Assembly (NCBI GenBank): GCA_020137815.1
Contig: CM035351.1
Span: forward strand, 8,631,100-8,695,099
Length of the DNA stretch: 64,000 nt
Reading direction: 5' to 3'
DNA from: Hormiphora californensis
Taxonomy: Eukaryota; Ctenophora; Tentaculata; Cydippida; Pleurobrachiidae
A program made the position numbers and the translations under genes. Positions within the stretch are counted from its first letter, which is position 1, and each line of letters begins with the position of its first letter. The notes beneath the pieces were generated by a model that searched no databases, was not told the origin of the DNA, and saw nothing but the letters and a program-made list of their open reading frames with translations. This document shows, one piece after another, positions 23,201-34,600 of the stretch.

Positions 23201-24670
23201 ATACCTTTAAAAAATTTTATAACTTTTTTGCAAAATTTTACAGTACGATTGTCAATGCTTTGATCGGTGCTCCCCATAAATTTTGAGAGAAAAAGTTATT
23301 TTTAAATTTTTATACTTCCTCACCCGCTTAGGGTGCCCCGATTCGGTATGGTATCACGTATCGGTTCGTTTTGAACCAGCTAATTAGACAGGATATCCAG
23401 TAAGTTGCACCGATTCGAAATACAAACCGGACGGGCTGGTATAACTTAGAAAATTTTTCACATTTTTTTGAAAAAGAATTATTTTTTTAATCAGAAATGA
23501 TCATGTCATCAATACATGAATATTGCATATAACAGTTAGAGGTGTCTTTAGTCTTAATAATTGTATAGCATTTTGGGCAATAAAATAGGTTTTTTGGGTC
23601 AAATATGGCTCACCCCGATTTAGTGGACACCCCGATTTAGTGGACAAGACCCTTTCCCCCGAGGGTGTCCCTAAATCGGGGTCCGACTGTATTTTCTTTT
23701 TCTTATCAGAAATGATCATGTAATAAATACATGGACATTGCATTTACTTAGAGGTGTTTTAGTATAGTATTTTGGACGAAAATAGGGTTTTATGGGCCAA
23801 ATATGCTCTACCCCGATTTAACGGACACCCCGATTTAACGGACAAAACCCTTTCCCCCGAGGGTGCCGTTAAATCGGGGTCCGACTGTAACATAAACAGC
23901 AGGGTAGTTTTTAAAAGTGATTACTGTGATTAGTGAATACCTTGTAGACTTGTTTATTATTCCCAGGACGCTCCATATCAAGCTCCTTCATAGCGCTCAT
24001 CAGGCCTGCTTTGCTGTGGTCCACTAGGAAGGTATTGTGATGTCTCATAAAGCAGAGATACCGCTTCAAGCACTGAACAAAGCGGTATACAGAATCAAGT
24101 TTTGGGAAGAATATCGGTGGGAGTTTTCGTTTTTCAGAGGTGATCACAAGACATGGTCGGCCTTTTTCCCCGATCTCTTGCTTCAAACAATCAATCTGAA
24201 ATATTGGACATGTGTGAAAAGAAGGTCGGGATTTGGGATCTTACTTTAAGTAAAGAAAACGATATTGTAAACTGTATTAAGTGTTTACTTACAGTTGAAA
24301 CGGCAATTCGAAAGGAAGGTGCATCAGGAGATCGTGGTTTTGAAGCATCGTGTGCTATCACTCCCCATTCATCAAATGACATGTGGTTATTGACATCGTA
24401 TGAATCAAATGGAGTCCACTCTATGTAACCCTTCTCACCCTGAAGAAGAAAACAACCCGATTTAGTCGTCATAAGTCACATTTGTTTTGTTTTAGACACC
24501 CACTTCGAAGTGCATACCCTTTCTAAGACGGACAATGTCCCTGATGATCCTCGTTCTTCTGAATAAATTTCAACATCGTACTCCTCGTATAGTCTTCGAG
24601 ATATCGGTGGCAATTCATCTTCTTCGACTACCGTACTCTGTTCTGACGCAGCCGCTTCTTCTTCTTCCAT
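20226..24670 (-). CDS. TBC1D15: TBC1 domain family member 15/17-like Rab GTPase-activating protein
   Basis: Rab-GAP; vertebrate TBC1D15/17 act on Rab7 at late endosomes and mitochondria. Minus-strand exons: 24670-24518, 24439-24293, 24195-23941, 22155-21605, 21524-21388, 21192-21089, 20910-20741, 20659-20515, 20384-20226; intact frame, 606 residues. The N-terminal domain (first three exons; GEKGYIEWTPFDSYD) corresponds to the PH-like region of the family. KLAYDIQDVYDVTLSGLSKV precedes the TBC domain, where FLLGVYPWDST, the arginine finger VEKDVLRTDR and the glutamine finger YVQGMSDL are all present. NFFFCFRWLLINFKREF follows. Intron 3 holds two nested transposons. TBC1D15 versus TBC1D17 cannot be decided. 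Confidence 0.92.
21296..21370. repeat. 11-bp minisatellite (ACCCCACAAAT)n
   Basis: About five copies of the unit in an intron of the TBC1D15-like gene. Confidence 0.85.
22190..23887. mobile_element. Outer DNA transposon, pogo/Tigger-like ends, non-autonomous (host of a nested copy)
   Basis: Terminal inverted repeats start CAGTCGGACCCCGATTTA and contain three or more copies of CCCCGATTTAACGG. The element is flanked by TA on both sides. About 841 bp remain once the inner insertion is subtracted. It has no transposase frame. Inside are strong internal palindromes around AATCGTGTTTCGAATCGG. It lies in intron 3 of the TBC1D15-like gene. Assignment to pogo/Tigger rests on the TA duplication and repeated subterminal motif only. 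Confidence 0.82.
22835..23689. mobile_element. Inner DNA transposon of the same family, inserted into the outer copy
   Basis: 855 bp, flanked by TA, ends CAGTCGGACCCCGATTTAGG and its inverse. Its subterminal repeats read GATTTAGGG or GATTTAGTGG where the outer copy reads GATTTAACGG. The body resembles the outer copy. No coding capacity. Confidence 0.85.
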
Positions 24671-25629
24671 TAATACTGAATCTACAAAACCATATAAAGT
24701 GATTTGTTAACTAACTACCTTCAAGATGAAGATCTATACTTGGGTGTTAGCACTAAAGTCTAAACCGTACGCTGTGGGGCGAAGGGGGAAAAATCGGGGA
24801 AAAATCCACGAGAAAAAAAATGAAATTTCACAGCTTTTCGCGATCAAAAATTTCCAGATTTTATTTCCCTCGAAACTTAAACGAAAGCGCGCCGCGGCGC
24901 TATATTTGCGCGTACCAAAATTCGCGCCATTTGCGGATCAAATGTCGCGTTGGATTGGGTCGCATTATCTCACAATTTCTGGATCAATCTTCAACCAACT
25001 GCTTCTTTTGTAGCTGTACCGTTTTCAATTCTTGTTCCTGGTTCCATGAACTAATTAGCCTGCTTCTTTGATTATCTCTACTGATATGATAGGCTTTCTG
25101 ATGACGTAATCAGCTAGTCAGCTACAGTCCTACTGCTTATTTTACTTCCGATATGAGTTCATACTTCATAGTTCATAGTTCATACATTTTACATGTCATA
25201 TCACGGGACGTACTGCAAGATGATCAAACTGTAGGTAGTTGGATCTAGTCCAATTGATACTGCACATTTGGCACCTTGGCATTGTACAGTGTGTTAACAT
25301 GATAGGCTAACATTGTAAGGGACAAGCATTAAGTTCACCAAACACATATTGCAACAAAAGCCTTGAGTGTTTGGTTATTTATAAGTTGTTCAAAAGTCAT
25401 GTAGAAAAGTGTGCTTCTTAACTTCTTGCTTTGTAGTTTTAATGTTTATTAGGGGTAGATATTAATTCTTTAGAAGTCTAAATCTGGCTTCACTTGTTTT
25501 GTATGATTTAGTTTCTGCATGTAGGTACAGTGTACACACACGCACACACGTCACGTACATAGCACTAGACGAATGCAGCAGTACCAACTTCCGGTGTGTA
25601 TAACATGTGTGTTTCTTGTAGTTTCTTGC
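24671..25629. promoter_or_regulatory. Divergent intergenic region between TBC1D15 and the BTB-kelch gene
   Basis: About 960 bp separate the two divergent start codons, so both promoters must lie here. GC-rich, CpG-containing patches occur at about 24885-24960. No TATA box or other specific motif could be assigned. No gene seen. Confidence 0.45.
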
Positions 25630-28600
25630 ATGTCGGCTACTCAGATGGCGTCTGATGAGGCCCGGACGTGCTACGAGTCGATCTGTATCAAACTGGTGAA
25701 GCAGGAAAAATCGGAACAGAAGTGTCATACGAAGTGCGAAGAAAGTTGTCAGGTACCTACGTTCTACTTGATTCGAGTCTGGGTTATTTTCCTTGTATTG
25801 TGACAATTGACATTATCATTAATTATATTTTATATTATATTTTCTTCTTTCTAATTATATTGTCCAACAACAAGTCCCAATCCTCTTTGACAGGTGTATG
25901 ATGTCAGCAATGCACTTGCTAACTCTCCACCTCCCTATCACCCTGATTTCATCAAGCTGACTGAGTGGGAGAAGCCCGATCTGGTTCTCAGGGTGGGGGA
26001 AATGGAATTCAAGACCCACCGAAACCATCTCAAGCACTGCTGCCGGTGAGTAACTGACCAGTTATCAGTAGCCATTCTTATATTATATATTCTAATCTGA
26101 TCATGATTACCGATTGATGAAACTTTCGATCGGTATCTCTGTCTCCATGACCCCCTCAAGACCCCCCTCCCAGATACTTCCAGGCTATGTTTGGTAACCA
26201 AATGTCCCCCCTCCCAGATACTTCCAGGCTATGTTTGGTAACCAAATGCCCCCCTCCCAGGTACTTCCAGGCTATGTTTGGTAACCAAATGCCCCCCTCC
26301 CAGATACTTCCAGGCTATGTTTGGTAACCAAATCCCCCCAGGTACTTCCAGGCTATGTTTGGTAACCAAATGTCCCCCCTCCCAGGTACTTCCAGGCTAT
26401 GTTTGGTAACCAAATGCCCCCCCTCCCAGGTACTTCCAGGCTATGTTTGGTAACCAAATCCCCCCAGGTACTTCCAGGCTATGTTTGGTAACCAAATGTC
26501 GCCCCCTCCCAGGTACTTCCAGGCTATGTTTGGTAACCAAATCCCCCTCCCAGATACTTCCAGGCTATGTTTGGTAACCAAATCCCCCCCCCTCCCAGGT
26601 ATTTCCAGGCTATGTTTGGTAACCAAATGTCCCCCTCCCAGGTACTTCCAGGCTATGTTTGGTAACCAAATGTTAGAGAGTCAGATGGAGGAGGTGACGT
26701 TACAGAATGTTGACGAGAAGAGCTTCAGGTCCATCATAACGAGTTTCTATACCGGATACCTTTCTCTCTGTACAAATTGTGTCTTGGGAGTACTCCGTAC
26801 AGGTATATTTAGCGCACAATTCATGGATGTTAGAACTTACTAATACAATGTTGCCTTGCTCGATCCTCTCTCACCGTAAAGGAGGGTTATTTATCACCCG
26901 TGCCTGTTTCTAATGATTATTCACGTTTAGGAACGTTTCTGTTGTCTGATATTGTTTTGGAAGTGTGTGAGAATTACATCATCACCCATCTGGATCTATC
27001 CAACGTATTTGAAACTCTGGACGTTGCAATAGAGTTGGCATTTGACAAGATTTCAGAACAGTGCAATCGACTAATCTGCTCTAACTTGGGTAGGTACTAC
27101 TAATGTACCGTTATTTCTAATATTATATCTTGACAATTTCTGCTTACATCCCTGACATGCCTTCTTTTCAGGTGGATCCCAATGTCTCCTGGAGACTGAG
27201 AAGTTCAGGAACCTCTCTCCTCGTCTCATGACCTCCATCCTGAGCGGGTGGCCTACTGATTGTACGGAGACAGAACTAGGGTATGGGGTGTTCCGATGGG
27301 CGGAGGTTATCCTGGAGAACACCCCCGCCGCCAATAACAATAGTAGTTATCTCTCTACTAGTAGTTACCTTACTAAGGAAGATGAGGAGGAAGAGGATGA
27401 TAGTGGCATTGTACCAGACTTCCAGGTATTACATTAGTTTACCCCCTGACAATTCTGATAAATCTAGAGTTTAGGCACATTCTGATATTAAATTGAGGGT
27501 ATAATTTGATAATTGCAGGCAGAACTTCTGGAAGCCGCCAAGACGCCTCCTCCACCACCACCCAGGCACACATCCACACCAAACTCCACCAAGAGCTCTG
27601 GGAAGCAGCGGAAAATCCGCAATTACAGTAGGAAACACAGGGACCAAGACAGAAGTGACCGGAGAGATCAAGATAGAAATGATCGGAGGGATTCCTCCTC
27701 CTCGGGAAAAGTGAGGCAGAAAAGGGTACATGATGATGTAGCGGTTACCCCACCCAGGAAGCGGGGAAGGATTAGTGATATCTGCAGGGAGGTTGAGAAA
27801 GTCGTGCTGATGGTGGAGTTTGGAAACTTTGAACAGGACACCCTTCTAGATTTACTGAACACTGAGGTATTATAGTCACTTGAATTGGTCATACAAAGTG
27901 TCAGGCTACTAAAATAGTCACACTGTTGTCAGGCACTGACTGTAACATCTCGCACGCAGCCGCCCGGGCCGAATAACACTTGTCTGTTACCGAAACTAAA
28001 ATTGATTATTGATGTTTGTTCACATCATTATGTCAATCTTATTCTAGTTGTGTCCACTATTTACAGGTTATTCGTAAGCTTCCCGCGGTGTTTGATCACA
28101 TAACCCTCCTGAGTCGGACAGTTCGGTATAAACTTGCCCTAGAGAGGGGCTTCAAACCATCCGTTTCACTTTGTTATCACCGATACTACAGGTACTATCC
28201 CAGTTACACATTGTTATCACCGATACTACAGGTACTATCCCAGTTACACTTTGTTATCACCGATACTACAGGTACTATCCCAGTTACACATTGCATTGAG
28301 GTAGGGGTTACTACCCGAACACTTTCAGAGAATTCAAACTCCGCTCCTAAACGATCATACCCCATTATACCAAGTATGCAACTATGTACTACATCCCGCA
28401 GGACGAAAGACACGTCCCAACGGTACGGCATCATCTACTCCTTCATAAACAGCAGATGGCACATTATTGACAACTCATTCAATTACAACCTGTTCTCTGT
28501 AAAGAGCATCATAGCGGCTGGTTTCATGTACATATTCGGGATGGAGAAGGTACCAGGACAACCCGCCATACCTCGTGGATACAGGTAACAAGGGGAGGGG

Positions 28601-31600
28601 GGGGGGGTAACAGGGGGTTGAGGCCCATCTTCACAGGGGGGTATTTGCTCTGCCAAACCCTCACAGAGCACTAGCAGTGTGAGCTACACAGGGCTGTTTG
28701 GAGTGGGGGATGGAGTGAGTTGTCCCAAGTACAAGCTGACCTCTGAGTGACTAATTCACTGTCCTATTTATTCTATATTGGGATACCCTGTTTAAATCAA
28801 CCCTCTCTACAGGTATAACCAAAGTACCGGGTACTGGAAGGAGGTGGCTGCCCCTATATACTCCTTCAACAACAATGCTAAGTGTGTTCTACACAATGGG
28901 ACTATCCTTCTTATTGGTAAGAGTTAGAGGCTGAACTCCGCAGGTGTTTCATACTATGAATACTAAAATCTTGTCTCACATTACAGTCATGTAGTATGAC
29001 AATAAAGTTTATCCTCCCGGTAAAGTGGGGTCCGACTGTATAGTTACAGCTACATTGAAATATGTATTCCCCCCATAACCATTAGGAACCGTGACACAGA
29101 CAGACCTGTTTGACATAGCCTCGAAAGACTTTAGCAGGGCTGGTATGCTGATGTACGATCACATTCTATTTGATGTTTTGTGTGACAGATTCAGATGTCA
29201 CACTGCTTACGGTATTGGTCATACATTTTCACTTAGAATCTAAGTTACTAAGTTAGACCCGTTTAGATAATAAGAGATTAATCTGATTAATAGACAACAA
29301 TTGTAACACAGATTCATAAGAAGGTATCGATAGGAATTACTTGATGGCATGTTTGTTTGATTGTGATATATAGTCGAATTTTTTAATCAAGGGACAGGGG
29401 GCCGCGCATTCAGAGGGGTCGCGCGGCTTTGTATTTGCGCGTGATAATCGAGATCAAGTTCCTGGCAATCTTAAGACTTGAACCCGGAAGCGTTGGAAAG
29501 ATAATTTTAATACCTTTTCAACGCATCCAAGATCAAGTCTTTATCTTATCAGGAACAGGAGATATGAGCGAAAACGTTTAGCACGCACAAAAAGACTTTT
29601 GTAAATGCGCGGCCCCTGTCCCTTGATTAAAAAATTCGACTATAGATGGTCTTTGTCATGTTTCAAACTTTTCAACACTACTTAAAACAAATTAATTTGA
29701 GCGATACGATAGTTTTTGTCTCTATGCTGCTAGATTGCATAATTTGGGCGCGTTATGGTTATATGAGACATATTACAATATGTCTCATTTTCCAGTTTTT
29801 ATATAAACGTGTATCAGGTGGGGCGGTGCACGTGTATAACAGAGTCACACCGCCCGATCATAGGATGGGTCACCCCTCATTTTACATGCCCTATTCGTCA
29901 CTATTGTTTCAACATTTGGAAGAGCTGCTAGGGAGATAGATAGCTCCTTCCGTCTCGCCATCACTGTTCAGTAGGGTGTGCTATTTCAAATTTTTTTCGA
30001 CTAGGCCATTCAGTATCTAGCTAATGTGAAACTATGGACAATTCTCTATCACATCAGCAAAACAGAATCGGGATAGTGTTTGTCAGTTACGTTGGCATCG
30101 CGATTTAAAAAGTGTAGTTTTTAACCGAAAAATGGTAAAAACAGGAAAATATGTGTGGTTTTCACCAGTTTTTGACATGTTCTTGATATCAACTTTTTAT
30201 GATTAGGATTGTGTTCAGCACCTCGAAACTGACAGGAATTGATATGCATCATTAAATGATGCTAAAGTTCATTTTTGACCTAAAAATGTTCATTTTTGAC
30301 AAAAAATGTTCATTTTGGACATGTTCTTCAATTTTGAGAGCTTTTTCATGAACGGGATCGTGTTCCGCAGGCCAAAATTAGTCGATTACAGGCGAAATTT
30401 GCTTTCCACCAAGAAAAAACTAAAAAAATTAAAATTTATCCCCACGATTCTGCAAGTTGGTAAAATTAGCAAGAAAAAAAAGGGAGAAAATTTTTTATTT
30501 TCGTTCATAAAGTGGATATCTGAAGGCTCAAACTGAAAGTAACAGTTGTATAAGTTGTCACGAGACGATTGATATGTGTGTTTTGTTCGAAATAACGCCC
30601 TAAAACAGACTTTTTGAAATGAATATGCCCATATATGGGCATAGCTCGTGCCAACGTAATTGGGCCATGGTAGAGCCAAAACTTTGTGATAAAATGTTTT
30701 AGAATGATCGTAGGAGCTCATTTAACCCGATACCAAGTGAAATTTTGAATTAAATTAGGAATTGGAAAAATAGCACACCCTACTGTTCAGCGACCTGCTA
30801 CGAACAATATACCTGTTCAGCACTACGACCTGATAGTCGGATTCCTGCTGTTGACTGTTGTTCATCAACTACTTTGGACCGCGTCTCTTACAAATCAATA
30901 CACTTGTTACACACCATCCACCTTGTTACACACCATGGATGAATTCGATTGGGAGCTAATCTATGCGAATCTCGATGATTTTAAGACGAATGTAATGACT
31001 CTCCTGCTTCGTCCCTGTATCGCCTGTATGAGGTGTATGGATCATGAGGTTGATCCGGAACAAGAGAGTATCAGCACGAACAAGAGCTCCGGAGAGACCG
31101 TGAGAGCTGGACATGTGATTGGGAAAACTAACGAGGGCGTGCTCATTAGAGTTATGTGACAATGTTTTTGCTTGCCTAGCTAGACTGTGTTAGAGGGTTA
31201 GAAGATAACAAGTTTTGGCTAGTTTGATAGTTTTGAACTAGGTTTTTCTTGCTCGCATTGGGATCTGATAATGTCGTGACGCCTTCCAGTTACTCAACTA
31301 GACAATTAGTCGTGACATTGTGTCTAAACAGTTCTATTTTGTACTGTCCCTACTATACCACCTCCCTCTCCAATCTCCATCACGTTTCAGGTGTGGTAAC
31401 CTCCAGCAGTTCGGCTCTGTCCCTGTTTCAGCAGCAGTTCCTGACTTCTATCCAGTTTGATCCAGCTGTCGGAACTTGGAAAGTGGTACGTGCTCTTATT
31501 GTTAATACTAGTTCATACTAGTTCATACTAGTTCATACTAGTTCATGTTGTTCATAAATAGTCGTTTTAATATTGTTGATACTGTTCGTAGACAACAGTA

Positions 31601-34600
31601 TGAACAGTTCATAAAACGATCTACTACAGTGCTAAAATGTATTTCAGGTTGATTTGAAGTTGCCCATCACCAATTACGAGTTGCAACGTTACGTTAGCTC
31701 CATTATATCTCACCGTAGTTCCCTATTCTACGTACATAAAAACTACGTCATGTCTGCTGACCCCAGTAAGTAGAAAACTAACCGTTTTGGATACTTGCTC
31801 AAGGTAGTAGAGACTGGTGGGGTAGTGTATATCATTGTTTCCATTGTTCAGTGTTCACACCAGTTCTGTGGGTGGGTGTATCTGGTATCATGAGTCATGA
31901 TTCATGACACAGATGATACGATTTACTAAATAGTTTTACATTTCCCAGGTGATCCGGACGAAAGTGTAACGAAGGTGGCAATGATTAGTAACATGTTTAG
32001 TGATATGAGTAACTATTGGCTGTTTGCCAGTGGAGATAAGCTGGTCCTCATGGGAGGGATGTTCTCCGCTCAGGGGGGCAGTCACTGGGATAACAAAGAG
32101 GTAGGTAAGTGATAGATAGTTATCGGCTGTCAGCGCGATGCTTGATCCTGACCACTCTTCTCGCCCTAACTACCCAGTAGTTCGATTACCCTGATGATCT
32201 GAATATATATGAGCACCTGAGACATATTTCTTGGCGTGTTGATGATCCTCATTCTTTAGACCGGGTACACAAAATAGTCAAATGGAAGTGCCCTATTTCA
32301 TGAAAATCTCCGGAAACTCTATATAATTGGGGTTCAAGAGAAAATGTTCTTATTAATACAAAAACACATGGACATGCACATAAAACATCAACATTCAACA
32401 TTGATAATTACGGCACAACAGTTCGTCCTGTTCCGGGGTGCTCTGGGGGTTTACAGGGGCCAGGGGCGTTGGGTGACCGTACCGATGTATTTCCGTAGAC
32501 AAAGATAAACACAGGTTCTTACAAAGGTGAGAAGAAGGTTTCAAGGTAAACGAAGGTATAGTTGTTAGGAAGAACTGACAAACTTTCTTGCATTCTCACA
32601 AAAACATCAGAGGTAAAACATCTCTCGCGCGGCGGGAATAGTGTGATTCCGCGCTCGCGATAGCTCACAACACATTTAGAACTCTCGCGCGTTCCATACG
32701 AACACTCAAGAAAACTGTGACACACTCATGGCACACATCACACACACGTTACACACACAAACAAACTATTAGATCACACCTATCACACTCCCCTCTCTTT
32801 CCTTTTCCGAATCGAGAGATGAGCAAGCAGGAGATTCAGGTCCGGCAAGCTACAGGTCAGGGCTAAAAATGAACACTGTCATGAGTGGCTGGATGTGAAA
32901 AATAAAATGGCAGGGAAAAGGAAAATGCCAGTCGGCTAATAAACTCGTGACAAAGCATCAGGTGAGTTAAATATACACACTGGGTGAGTAGTAAGAAAAC
33001 GGGTTAAGAAGTAAAAACTGGGTTAAAATAAGGTGAGATAAAATACAAAAGTAGGGATAAAGTAAACGGTTACAGCATTCCGTTGATAACGTCCGGGTTC
33101 ACTCCTCTCTTTGTCAGGATGTCAGCGGGGTTCAACTTTGATTGAATCCAAGAGACTGTGACTTCCCCTCTCTCGATTCTCTCTTGAACTTCTCGTAATG
33201 TGAGAATTGTTGACTTATCTTCAGGGGTTGAAGACACCTTGTTTGCAGAGTCAACAACTTGTTTGGAGTCAGTGAAAATCTTGATTCCCGGGTCAAAAGT
33301 GAGTTCTCTCAAGAAGGATTGGATCAGGATTGCATATCCCAAACCATCACTCACTGCATAGAGTTCTGCTGCGTAGACACTTTTCACAACACGTTTAACC
33401 TTGTTGGAACTGTAGGCTATCAGGTTAGCGTGAGAGTTGTCTCCTGTTTCAGTTTGAGGGTCTCCCCAGAAAAGAATGACACCTTCCCCGGTTTTCTTGT
33501 CATGGAGATTTCCAAGACTAGCGTCTGTAAAAACTGAAATATTAGCGTTAGTGTGAAAAATAGGGGAAAAAGTAATCTTTGTTGGGGATAAATTCTTGAC
33601 AATCTTCTTCAGCTCTTTGAATTGTTTCCCAGTCCACGGTGATGTCGTAGTAATGTCAAGAAGGCTAAAACAGATCTGTGGCATAGTCTGTGTTGCCAGC
33701 CAATTCAACTTTCCAATCACAGTCCTCATGAGAGATTGGAGGTTATCGTCAACTTCTTCACTATTCTGGGGCACAGGTTTGACAGAATTCAACTTTTCCA
33801 TCATACTGTCTCTGACATAGTTACAATACTGCTGCTGTGTGACGAATATGTTGTTTCCTTGCTGTTTGACTTGCCAGCCAAGGTAGTTGAAATCGGTTAT
33901 CTCCACTCGTCCTATCTTGTAACTGTTCAGGGCGGGTTCCACTTTAGCGAAGAAATTGTGGTCACCTGTCATCAGAATGTCATCAACATGGACAACTAGT
34001 AATCCTTCTAGCTTTCCATCATCTCCGATGGTGAAGAATACGTTTTTGTCAATTTTAGATTGACGGAGAGTCTTCTTCAGAGTTGCAGAGAGAGAAAAAT
34101 ACCATTTTCTACCAGCGTCTCCTAGTCCATACAGGGGTTTCAGAAGTTTCCACAACACTCCTTGTTTCCTCATGGAATTAGGTGGTTTAACGTACACCTC
34201 TCTTGACATAGTGTCTGATTGCAAATAAGCGCTTGCTACATCAACACTCTTCAGGTTCCAGTTGGTTGTAGTAGACAGACTGAGTAGAGTTCTCACTGCA
34301 TACTTTGTTACAGTTGGGGATTGGGTTTGGTCCTCTAACTTTTCCTCGAATCCACGGGCAACTAGACGGGCCTTGACTGTCCCATCATCCTTTCGGGTTA
34401 TAACCCATCGGGTGCTTACCCGGTCCTGTCCTGTGTCAGGCACTTCTTCAAATGCTTTAAATTCCTCCAGTTTATCGATCTCTTTCCTTCGTGCTAATTG
34501 CACTTCCTCTTTACCCATCTTTGATGCTGCTAGGAGAATTTCATCATGTTCGGGACTGAAGGGTTCTTGATCATCTGGGGGTTTTCTGGGACTGTCCTCT

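Noticed and set aside
26481-26843. 120-residue frame beginning inside the splice-site minisatellite
   Set aside because: Not a gene of its own; the start is within repeated intronic copies. Retained only as evidence that upstream acceptors could be read through.
28301-28401. Reading exon 7 straight into exon 8 without an intron
   Set aside because: The frame is open, but GAG|GTAGGG and CCCGCAG are good splice signals and kelch-like sequence resumes right after the AG. Left as an alternative.
30306-30721. Short frames on both strands inside the hAT-like element
   Set aside because: No resemblance to a transposase; low-complexity Lys/Phe-rich translation.
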